Shown here: positions 11,851 through 21,730 of the stretch, one piece after another
Position numbering within the stretch: position 1 is the first letter of the stretch
Layout: every line of letters starts with the position of its first letter
Source: Chiua virens
Lineage: Eukaryota > Basidiomycota > Agaricomycetes > Boletales > Boletaceae
Reading direction: 5' to 3'
DNA: 64,000 nucleotides
Assembly: GCA_019787685.1 (NCBI GenBank)
Contig: JAHNUO010000012.1
Location: 1,582,688-1,646,687 of the forward strand
Notes under the pieces: generated by a model
Seen by the model: only the letters and a program-made list of their open reading frames with translations
Databases searched by the model: none
What the model was told of the DNA's origin: nothing
Translations under genes and position numbers: made by a program

Positions 11851-12532
11851 TTTTTTCTCGGATATTTATATGTAATAATGGAGGGTCGTGGAGAGTTGGA
11901 TTACCCGTGGTCATTATGTTTGTCCTGGATGTAGTCGTTTGCTGAATGCACATCTGACTCGTCTGGAAATCATTTGAGTCGCATCTACAAGATATTTGAA
12001 CACTTGCTTGAAATGTCTGTTCGGAACTAGGGTGAACCGTAGCTGTTCAACTGGTGGCACTGCTGACGGGCATGAGTTATTATCAGTATCTTCTCATTCT
12101 GAATCACGATCTCCGTACCTGAGACGATACAATCACTGGAACGAGCTTGAATGCCGTTCGAACCCGGCTTGGGCAACTCGGAGTCCATACACCTTTTGCA
12201 AGGGTGTTAATAGTACTCCGCATCTACAGCTAAGAGAGTGGATGTCCTCGGTACAGTGCATACCAGAAACCCGAGTCGTTGAGCGGTTCCAACATGAACG
12301 AAAATAATGATAGTAGACGCTGAACGTAAAGTGATATGATATGGCATAATGGCATCGCAGTGCATTGAATAATCTGCAGGACGGACGGACGAACTCGAGT
12401 GCGTCGACATCGTGTAATCAACTCATCAAGACTTTTTCTGTGTCCACAATTACAATTAGTACTTGCGGAAATCTCCTTAACAACGTGGAGATTAAGGCGT
12501 CACCGAGATTGTTTTCGTCGCAAGGGGCCGTC
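11851..12532. other. hyd4 3' flank and left half of the interrupted hyd5 upstream module
   Basis: The first 130 bp is the shared hydrophobin 3' flank. From about 12,100 the sequence is upstream-module material: CCAGAAACCCGAGTCGTTGAG at 12,260 resembles 36,336 and 4,094. From about 12,415 to 12,540 it matches, block by block, the module seen at 31,510-31,640 and inverted at about 34,200-34,350. It breaks off exactly at the KDZ element end. No gene was seen. Confidence 0.55.
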
Positions 12533-12540
12533 CAACTGAC
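12533..12540. repeat. Left 8-bp target-site duplication of the KDZ element
   Basis: CAACTGAC, repeated exactly at 28,084-28,091. Eight-bp duplications are reported for the Zisupton branch of the KDZ superfamily. Sequence on either side joins into a continuous copy of the hydrophobin upstream module. Confidence 0.75.
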
Positions 12541-12554
12541 ACCTGTATCTGACA

Positions 12555-12860
12555 CTAACTTGCAGAATTCATGGTAACTACCGTCACCATGCTTGCAAGA
12601 TATACGACAAAATATGCTACGGTGATCCTGGTGTGCATCTGCCCGCCGCATCCTGCAAGATGAATGAGCCAAACTGTTTGCAAGATCCCCGCATGCACTA
12701 GATTCGTCTTGCAGGATGAATCAGCCCTGGAGCCTGCAAGATTAATCGCGCATTACTGGCGTGCTATGCTAGACATCCACTCTGCATCTTGCAAGATGAA
12801 TTTAAGTCACATTCAAGTTGTGCAAGACTCGGATGCTAGTGCCACGGCCACGTTTTGCAA
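12555..12860. repeat. Left subterminal TTGCAAG motif array
   Basis: About nine copies of (C/T)(C/T)TGCA(A/G)(G) in roughly 300 bp, on both strands because the full form TCTTGCAAGA is palindromic; several are followed by ATGAAT. This is the density expected of transposase-binding subterminal repeats. The matching array is at the other end of the element. Confidence 0.7.
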
Positions 12861-12959
12861 GACCCCCACAAGCAGGGAGGGGAGACGCGCTGTGTTCGTC
12901 TCCTCCCTACAACTCCGAGTCGCCCCTTCCTACACTACCCTTGCCCTCCCTTCAACTCT

Positions 12960-13310
12960 CCCTTCACTCTCTCTTCGCCTCACATGACGACCGTGACGAC
13001 GACGATATCGTCGTCATCATCCAACGCCGTGCCTCGCCTCGCCTACTTAGTACAACGACGCCACTTGCCCTCGCGCCTTCACCACCCTTCGCCTTCCCTT
13101 CACCCCTCCACTAACCTTCCGGGTTCTCCCTCCCCTCCTGATGACAACGACAACAACAATGCGATAACTGTATAACACAGATATCGTGTCGTCGTTATCG
13201 TCGCATCCACGGACTCGTCCCTTGCTCTTTCCTCGCCTTGCCTGACGACAACGACGATGACACGATATAACTGCGTTATATCGTGTCTTCGTCGTTGTCG
13301 TTGTCGTTGT
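12960..13310. repeat. CGA/CGT triplet-rich tract with a long hairpin
   Basis: Low-complexity tract of repeated GAC/GTC triplets inside the KDZ element. It contains a near-perfect inverted repeat at 13,245-13,271 and 13,275-13,301: 27-bp arms, one mismatch, 3-nt loop, with CACGATATAAC at the tip. A shorter palindrome, GACGACGATATCGTCGTC, lies near 12,997. Reading frames through the tract (for example 12,818-13,175) are Ser/Thr/Pro low complexity and I do not call them genes. Confidence 0.6.
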
Positions 13311-13545
13311 CACTCGGTCTCGTCTTACATCTCGCCTGGCCTCACCCTTCTTCGCCCTCGTCTCTCTCGCCTGACGATGACCGCGACGACAACGCGATTA
13401 TGACGCGTTCGTCTGTGCTTCCATCTCACCAACCTTGAGCACACGCAGGAAAAAATATTTGAAGGGAGAGCAGTCGAAACAGGGTATACAATGCAGCTAA
13501 TTTCTAAGTATCATGTTGCATGTAGAATTACAGATGTAGTAAGCA

Positions 13546-14490
13546 CTAATCCTCCTTCTTGAAGCTCTGAACCAGCTGAGATCTAGATGTCTTCTGACGC
13601 TTTGCACGCTGAGGTTGGCCTGAGGGTCCAGCAGCATTTATCAGTTTCGAGTCCGCTGGTCGCTTAGATGGCAGCGGGACTCTCGTTCTTAATTTCATTC
13701 GAGCCTGACATAGATGAAGAAATTTAAGTGTTATATCACGACCGTCAGTAGTTGGTAATACTTACTGTCGAAATATTAACATCTCTGTTGTTCGCTCCCG
13801 CTGGCAAACCCGGTGAGGGGTCCGAGTCTGAGGAGGGAAAATCAAGTGGTGGCGAGTCCTCAGGCTCCTTGATGTTGTCGTGAGCAGAAGGGTGTACCAT
13901 ATCACAAGCAGTGACACGTACGCGTTGATCCGAGCCGGTAGTAGCTCTGTTTTCAACGGTAGCAGCCTGTGCCGGTGACCCGGATTGAAGGGACAATCGT
14001 ACCATTTAGTACATTCTACATAATCGCTATACATTAGTCTACTCACAGGGCGTGCCAGTGCCGGGATTGCAATATTCCCCGGGGTAGAGGGTATTGAACC
14101 CGGCGGGCCAGAAGATGGCAGACTGGAACTGGGATCGTGAAGGGACGGTGTTGGCATTTGGGCTGCTGGGTTGCGCACATTCGGTGGCCTTCCCGCCGGC
14201 GTGTGGAAACGGAAAGTCTACGTAGTGCGGGTGGGTTAGCTACAGTAACAGAGAGTGCTTCACTCACCACTGGTCCATTGTGACTGTAGTCACAGGTTAA
14301 GGAAACGGAGTGAAGGCAAACGCTACGGGGTATGATAACATCAATTACGGGCCCGCCAGGTGTGTAGGGAATTGACATGGTTAGTGCTCTTACAAAAGAA
14401 ATATGACGGATTGCACATACCGGCAGGGATCTTGATGCGGTAGAATAGATATAGCATTGGAGTTTCGTTTTCGTTGTTATTGGATACCAT
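13546..14490 (-). CDS. KDZ-element accessory protein, nuclear-type, 239 aa
   Basis: Five-exon model: 14421-14490, 14268-14386, 14047-14217, 13766-13966, 13546-13704; total 720 nt. The start is MVSNNNENETPML. An N-terminal region of about 90 residues includes VIDVIIPRSVCLHS and is followed by a Pro/Ser-rich middle (GPPGSIPSTPGN), an acidic stretch, and a basic tail (PQRAKRQKTSRSQ) that looks like a nuclear localisation signal, ending SFKKED. The first intron is short (34 bp), so that junction is the least certain. The gene lies directly downstream of the KDZ transposase on the same strand, inside the element. I do not recognise the family; the position suggests a transposition or regulatory accessory role (inference). 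Confidence 0.55.
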
Positions 14491-14664
14491 CGCAGCTGGT
14501 CCATCACGATACGTACCAATACAATGTCTTGCAAAATTATCAGTCGAAGCTTCTCTTCTGCATTTACATACAATCTACTTCTCCCGCCGAAGCACTCACA
14601 AATCACAACTTCAACCTTGAGAAGCAACTGAGGCGAAATGAATTAAAATTGGAAGAAACTTGAA

Positions 14665-17600
14665 TCATGTCATCGACACGTCACTACTGGTAACAGGATC
14701 AACGCCACTCCCAATCTCGATGTACCTGCGTGTGTTCCGCCAGACATGCACAAAATGCTGTGCCAAGTCAGCCCTGAGTGCGGCCTGTCGCAACGCATAC
14801 GCCCTTAAGCCCTCCACGAGTGCCATATCCTCTGTTGTAACAAGGGACTGCTTCTCTGACCACCATTTCGACTGCCATCTAAGGAATTGTAAAATGCACT
14901 GCTGTTCTTCCGCCAACAACTCAACCTCCTCTGCCCAACGATGTGCACGAGCACGGGCTTTTAACCACTCAATGCGGAGAGCTAGATCAATAACAGATGA
15001 GTGCAAACTAGCAGATAAACGACCGGCATACCATCTTGAAGCCCCTCTTCTCCATCCTCTTCTCCTTCTCCACATGTCAGCCAAATCCAGGAGACTCGCC
15101 TGCGACCCTCACTTTGCCGTTCCTCAGTTCTGGCCGTCATCGAGCGTATGTCTTCATCAGCAAGAGGGCGGAGAGAGTTTTGCCAACCAGTGTGAGTCTT
15201 CTCTAATAACGGCGACAGTGTAACCATCGCTTTGTATGCCGTGCGGTACTTCATAGCGGCAGCCTTTACCTTAGAATCTACGACTTTCAGAGAGTTTCGG
15301 GCACGTGTATTAGCACCTTGACCACGTAAGAAACGATCTTTGAAGCGCAGCATGTACGCGCGAGAGCGCAGTGCCTGGCGGAGTTCTGTAAGTGCGTCAT
15401 GAGCTTGACCATAACGAAGATTCCATTCGATATCTTGGAGTCTAGTGTCGCATGAAACTTTGCGTGGAAGAGCGGATGGTAGCCAGAGACGAAATTGCTC
15501 TGGCTTTCGGGCAATTACGGGATCCGAGTCGAGTGATTCTTGGGCTCGAAGGGAAGTGACAGCTGGAATATACAGAGTCTGAACAGCTGCCCATGCGTCA
15601 ATGCGATTCCTTAGGCCATTGCTACGCTGTTGGAGTCTTGTATTCTGTTGGTCTGTACCGCGGAGACGAACTTCTTCAATATCACTGTGAAGTCGGCGTC
15701 TTTCAATCTATGTATTAGGCTGACAGACGTAGTGAAAAAAAAGAAAGAGAGCAAACTCACTGTTGTCCCTCTAATTCGAGCCCTGTACTGATAAGAACAC
15801 TTGGCGAGATGTCAGTATGGATAGGTGGTATGTCCGACGCAGCGGCTTCAACGGCTTCGTCCTTTGCAAGCCGCAGTTGTACGCTTGCTTGCGTTACCGC
15901 TAGCACAGAGTTAGTTAGGATAATTGCTTGCCTGAAATGCACGTACAATTAGACTTGACCTCAAATGGGTTAGGCTGCGACGCATCCTGCTCCCATGCCT
16001 CTACCTGCTCTCTCCATTTGGCCAATTGTCCACCGTATCGCCCAGTGAGAGAACTTTCGAATTCTTCCAAGTCTTCTTGATGTTCATTTCGTTCTGGAAC
16101 AGCTTCGACGAGCTTACGGAGAATGGTGGTTCCTGGGTTCGGATCATCATCACTATCTTGCAAGACGAGCTAAACTCTAATTAACTTACCCAAACCAATG
16201 ATTTTTTTCCAGTTGCTATCTCCGATCAGGTCGTCAAGGGTGTCACGACGATGTCCGGGGCCCATTTCCTTCGTACTTGACGCCACTGGGTTCAGTGTTG
16301 ACCAGGCACGCTCGGGTGCTTCACCGTCTGTTCGAGCGACCCCTCTGATATAGTTAAACGAGTATTTCCACTGACATTCTGTGACATGGGCGGGGAGATG
16401 AAATTTTGGAACAAATGACCTAACTTCGATGTCGTGGTACGGCAAGTGGAGTGGACGTGGGAGTGTTTCCATGCGTTGCCACAAATGCCGCATCCATTGG
16501 CATACGATATCATATGAGATGTTGAGTACCTTAATAGAGTTGTTATTATGAACTGCAGAAAAAAAAAGATAGTCCATGTTAACGTATCTTAAATGCCGAG
16601 GGAGTTCAAGTTAATCGGTGATCTGGAACATTTAAGAAGGTTCTCACCGTTCTCCTTTCTGTAAATCACCTACTGCTCCCGGTAGCTTCATTTCATGACG
16701 GGCACAGCAGACGCTGCCCACTCCAGTGGATGCGAGTCCCACTACCGACTTGGTATCTGCATTATTGACGGCGTTGTGGCTCATGCAAGTGCTTTTCTAA
16801 AGAGAGATTCAGATATTAAGTATTTCGAGCCTGAAGGAAAGCAGAAATACCTCTTGTCGTGTATCAGAGTGTTCTGAAATATATAACTTGTATGACAACT
16901 CTTCGACAAAATACGCCCATCCTCGGCTGAGACTGGGATCAATTGCATCCTTGGACACCGACCTACGCTTGAGACGGAAGTTGGCATCAATTGCCACAAA
17001 AAGAGCGTAGAGCCACCTAAAGGACTATGAATTAGACGAATGAATTAATGGGTAGGAACTTACTCCTTGTCTTTCGGAACCTTATCCCAGTTTTCGGGAA
17101 GATTCTTTCCAGGCTGTGGGCATGCAGGACAGAGAACCGCACAATCGCCCTCCCGTGTGCCCTCTGACCCTGTAGGATCATGCCCACGCCCACTCCTCTT
17201 CAACATCTTGAGGTGGCGCCATTCGCGAACGATACGCATAAATTGCTCGTAACGATCCTGTGAGATGAAATCATAGAAAAAACATTCAGAGTAGAAAAAC
17301 CGAGACTAACCTTCACGGGATACAAGCCTGTGTTATCAGTATGACGAGCGAGCGAGTTATAAAAATGATATGCGGATGCCTTGGACTCGAGCGAAAGGAT
17401 GTGATATTCCTCTAGAACCCTGAAGGTAGCCACCGTGCGTGGCTTGTCTGCACTTGCAGGGAATAACCGGCAACGAAGAAGTTGCTGAACTACGGTACCA
17501 GCTGATTCGCAGCCGCAGAAACGGAGCATAACGGAATGTATCCCGTTGCTGTCGATGATGACGAAGTCGTCCGAGTAGGGAGCTCTGGGCAGACAACACA

Positions 17601-18380
17601 GTTGTCCACTAGTGTGTCCCAGTTGTATGACCAGCCCAAGGGTCTTGAGTGGAACCCGAACCCAATAAGACCCAGACCATTCCTATGTGCAAGTCAGAGG
17701 TGTCAAACGAGAATTACCGTTGGCTGAACAGCCCTAACCTTCACTATATGGAGCGCCTGTGTCTCGTGCCTTGCCAGAAGACATGGCTTGCAGTACAGAT
17801 CTAAAGTCAGACAGTCGTCGCAACAGTAAAGTGCCGGTTTGCTTTTGCAGAGAGAGCAGACCGTCACACCCCGCCGTCCTTCTAAACGAATTAGTTCGTG
17901 AAGGAACGTGTCACGATGGTGCTCCATCCAGACGAGGAGAGGGAAGTCCTGCATAACAATTTAGATCAGCAGAGAATGTGCGCGAGGCCCGAACGCGACG
18001 CAAACCCTCACTGATGCAGTCCGTTGCCTTGGTACATCATCCGAGTCAAGGATAGAGAGATCCACATCATCCGGGAGGCGATCAATGCAACTAGGATGAT
18101 TATCGGTGGCATCCAAAGCGAAAGTGGGTGGTACTTCTTCTGGTCCCAGGCCAGTTGTCGCATTAGTGGGTACATGGTAATTTTTCTTCACAACGCGTAA
18201 TGTCCCAGACGTATCTGACTGGATTTTATGGTGATTCCCGGTATGTATGTGAGGTTTTCCATAGGATTTTCCATGGAGCTTGAAACCACGAAGCCGCTTG
18301 AACTGTGGTCCAGCGGTTTCTGAGTGCGTATGGTTGACTAGTACGAAGGCAGCAGGAATCAATCGATCACTCACCACCAT
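14665..18380 (-). CDS. KDZ transposase with N-terminal CxC2 zinc-binding region
   Basis: Multi-exon gene. The order of recognisable blocks matches agaricomycete KDZ transposases: an N-terminal segment (18,380-17,961); a cysteine cluster with HRDTFLHELIRLEGR, CSLCKSKPALYCCDDC and CKPC (about 17,700-17,950); GLYPVKDRYEQFMR (about 17,270-17,340); LYALFVAIDANFRLKRR (about 16,960-17,010); MDYLFFSAV and the hallmark YDIVCQW (about 16,500-16,580); FHLPAHVTECQ and KYSFNYIRGVARTDGE; then a coiled C-terminal part ending near HFVHVWRNTRRYIE. Introns include 14982-15031, about 15712-15770, and a 33-bp one near 16,157-16,189. Every junction I resolved keeps frame, so the protein looks intact. The first exon may lie further upstream. 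It cuts and inserts the element (established for the family by homology). Confidence 0.85.
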
Positions 18381-18489
18381 CCTGTGATCCTGTGTGAGAT
18401 AAACTCATCGTATACTGGTGGTAGGCACAGAGTTATGGTCCTTACGGATCAGGCTCTTTGAAGTTAGAGTCGAATATCTTAGTTTTGCA

Positions 18490-18810
18490 AGAAACTTACG
18501 AGCTGGGGCAAACGCCGACATTAAACACGATTGAGGGACATCATGATAGGCCCTCCCCTGCAGAGCTGAAAGCCATGACAAAGCCGCTGTACAGGTTAGA
18601 AGCTTGACGCACTTACTAAATGTGCCGTCACGGTTATCAGACTCGGTCATCGTAGAACTGGGGGGCAAACGCCGACATTAAGCATGATTTGGGGATATCA
18701 TAGGTCCCCCCTTGCCGAGCTGGAAACCATGGAAAAGTTACTATACAGATCAGAAGCTCGACTTACTAGAAGTGCCGTTGGTATCTGACTTGACTTGGTC
18801 ATTGTATCAT
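18490..18810. repeat. Tandem duplication of about 165 bp upstream of the KDZ transposase
   Basis: The segment about 18,499-18,660 and the segment about 18,657-18,810 are diverged tandem copies; both contain GCAAACGCCGACATTAA and end in GGTCATCGTA or GGTCATTGTA. On the minus strand each copy carries an ATGACC start followed by a GTAAGT donor after about a dozen codons, so each could supply a short leader exon for the transposase. I could not join either cleanly to the next exon. Confidence 0.55.
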
Positions 18811-20150
18811 TGAACCATAATTTCGACTCAGACATTCTCCTCTTGCAAGACTTCGCTGGCTGCCAGTGGCTTGGTCATCATGCCGGCACTGAGGAGTCTT
18901 GCACAACTCGGTGTCGACCATGATACTATGTAATGTGTAGAATCTCACATATGATATAGCGGTGTTAACTACCTTTCCTTGCACAGAAAATTTTGCTCCA
19001 AGTTCAAATGCCACTTTCATACAACATACCGACCACAGCTTGGAATAATGAGACAAACCGCCGGACAGATTATCTCTGTGTCACTGTTGATTGTAAGTGT
19101 CTGATCACCGTGACAGTCAATTCTGAAGTACTACCCTATGCATGTAGCTCTTCTTACTGACATACGTCGTGCAAGCATTCCATTAGAGTATGCAAATGCT
19201 CTTGTGGCCGCGATCCGACTTCGTGCAAATTATCCCAACCAAACTCTCGGAGGTATTTTCCTTCCTCTCATGTCTTTGTATGGGGAATGTTCTCACCCAT
19301 AGCTCCTACTAACCAGCTCAGCATCCGCTCATTCCCCCATGGAATATGAATATAGCTGTGCCGTCTGGCCATGAGCTCATACAATATAATGGATTCACGT
19401 ATGTCCAACCGAGTATAACCTACTCCCACTCCAAATGCTACATAATCACTCGTGGGAGGGTTGTTGGTGTATTCGTGCATTGGTGAGTCTCTGTTCTTCA
19501 TAGTACTTACCAGGTCCGATGATCTGATTCACGCTTAGGACTAACACGGCGCCTTTCGTTCTTGGTGTTAGCGGAGCTGTCTTTGAGAAGGTTGAATCGG
19601 TGGAAGTGGGCTGCTGCCTCATATTGGATGCAATCGATAGTAACACTGTCATGTATATCGACTCGGACCAACATGTCTCGTAGTTATACATTGTTCAATT
19701 GACACCAACTCATTCCGAAGCTCCTCCTCGTTATTGTGACTTGCACTGAGTGAATCTGGGACCTTGGATTGGTGCGTCCTCAGTATTGTGCTCCTTCCAG
19801 TGAGTATGTGCATCTTGGCGATTCGGAATTTCCTACACCATGCACATAGTACAATTACACTGGCATGCATTCCTTGCAACACCCAGGACCTAACAAGTGT
19901 TCTTATCTGCGACAAAGTGTGCTAAAGTGTGCTAGGAGTAAATCTCCTATGACATTGTGCATAAAGAATCCAGAAGCTCCACCACGGTTGGTACGGCCGC
20001 TTACTTCCCAGCCTTATTCTCCCATTTCGAACTTACATTAACTCACTCAAACCTGTACCTTTGTATCCACCAGTTCCAAAGTCCAACTCCCCTACGAGTA
20101 CGACTCGGCCCAAGTTGAATGGGAAGGCCAAAGCTGTATGTCACTCCTGA
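18811..20150. other. Probable coding region of unresolved strand inside the KDZ element
   Basis: Both strands show open, intron-punctuated stretches. Plus: SIPLEYANALVAAIRLRANY (about 19,175-19,235), IPPWNMNIAVPSGHELIQYN (about 19,330-19,388) and FVLGVSGAVFEKVESVE (about 19,555-19,605), each bordered by plausible splice sites. Minus: a frame at 19,268-19,501 with VAFGVGVGYTRLDIRES and one at 19,649-19,915. I could not build one complete gene on either strand and do not recognise the protein. I looked for a TET/JBP dioxygenase, which some KDZ elements carry, and saw none. Confidence 0.3.
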
Positions 20151-20160
20151 GGAGAGAATA

Positions 20161-20990
20161 ATGGCTGCTCGTTCATACCGAGCAAAATATTATGAAAAGT
20201 ATGTCTTCACCCTCTTACACTTCTGCCAATGACTTATTCGTATTTCAGAAATAAGGATGCGATCAACAAGAAGCTTGTGGGAAAGTGTAAAAAGGACAAG
20301 TTACCTAACAACACGGTGGGCTCAGGCTTGAACTTATCCCTGCTCCGTGATCAGATCAGCTCATAGGCCATTGCTCACAGGGAACCAGACATGCGACACA
20401 TCCTACCGAGATCATTGGGGAACCTACATCAAGAAATAAGATGTTACTGCGCCGGTATGTGCAACATCTTCCGTCAACTTCTGCTCTATCTCATTGCTTA
20501 TATTCGACTTTCCAAGTGCTGGGCGGCCAAGGAGCAACCTCAGAAATGACCAACCGACTCATTCAAGTTCGTCAGTCAAGTATCAGTAAGTTCCTACTGT
20601 ATTTACACATTGTTAAATTAACCCACATACATACTTAGTGATTCAGAGACTAGTATCGAAGTAGCGCTCAAAGAAATCATTGGGGGGTCCTCTCGTGAGC
20701 GGATGCATGTTCTCTGTCAGCGTTTCATTGCTTCAGGGGACTATCATGAGATCTCTCACACTCATGACCTAGTTCAAGCACTCGATAAACGTATTCGAAG
20801 TTTATCATCTCCCAGGTGGTCAGAAAGTGGGATTGATGTCCCTGACAGTCCGATCACCCAGGCCGTTCAAACAGTCGTTAAGGCCTTGGAGGACCTTCTG
20901 CTGAATGCCATGGAAGGCAACAATCTGAGCGAGTTCGTACAAAACCACCGTTTATTGTACCAAGTCGCTCCTGATGTTATGTTACCATAG
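20161..20990 (+). CDS. KDZ-element cargo protein, hypothetical
   Basis: Spliced gene with a basic N-terminal block (MAARSYRAKYYEK, then NKDAINKKLVGKCKKDK after an intron) that looks like a short DNA-binding or nuclear segment. The middle contains SHCLYSTFQVLGGQGATSEM, and the C-terminal exon (ending 20,990) contains RERMHVLCQRFIASGDYHEI and a helical tail. The true start is probably upstream, because YVTPEERI precedes the ATG in frame. The splice at about 20,586-20,639 is one nucleotide out of frame with the most obvious donor; a weaker donor a few bases upstream would restore it, or the copy is frameshifted. The function is unknown. Confidence 0.45.
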
Positions 20991-21730
20991 TAGAATTTGA
21001 TCCAATGAAGGACAAATGAACGTCATCGTACAATCAATTAATCAACATCAGATACAAAACCACCTAATCAGAAGTTTGGAATTCACTCTTATGGGTTAGT
21101 TTAATGCTGAATGCCAGTGTGTCACAGGCCTCATATTCTTGTGCTGAAATCACATCTCGTCACTTCACGAGATCTTGACTCGATTGGCATGGTCAGTTCG
21201 GACCAGCGTTGTCAAGGTCAGTTCGGATCGGCGTTATCATGGATGGTTCGGATCGGCGTTATCATGGACGGTTCGGATCGGCATTATCATGGTCAGGTAA
21301 GGAATGTGTCCGGTTTGTTATTGGGACTTGTTGAAAGAAGTCAAATGATCTAGCTACCATGTCGTTGTCACTCTGAGAGATTGGTTGATTGCCAAATAGA
21401 TCCTACATCCTTTATAGTCATGGTATGTGTGGTTCCTTCTCAATCTCCCGTTCATTGTACTTTCAATTTATGCGCCATTCTCTTGCAGTCCCACCCAACA
21501 CGTTCAAGTTGTTCTAGTCACAGTGACCCTTCTTGCTATCTTGCTATCCTACGTGTCGTTCTTCACCCCACATTCACCACACGCATTATCCTTGTTACTC
21601 TACGCGTCATCTTCCCCCTATTTGATTGGCACATTCTCCACTGGCGTCTGGAGCTCAATTCCCTGTACGAAAAAAATGTAAGTATTCTGGAGAGCTTTGT
21701 GGTACATAGACAAATCTTATGTCAGAATAG
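20991..21730. other. Spacer with four 25-bp tandem repeats
   Basis: No gene was seen. 21,191-21,290 holds four 25-bp units based on GGTCAGTTCGGATCGGCGTT with a few differences. The rest is T/C-rich sequence leading into the next gene and probably serves as its promoter. Confidence 0.55.

Noticed and set aside
12818..13313. Ser/Thr/Pro or Thr/Arg-rich frames in the triplet-rich tract
   Set aside because: Low-complexity products of GAC/GTC triplets, with no conserved start or domain.
19000..20400. A TET/JBP dioxygenase carried by the KDZ element
   Set aside because: Some KDZ elements carry one, but I found no HxD...H pattern in a suitable context on either strand.
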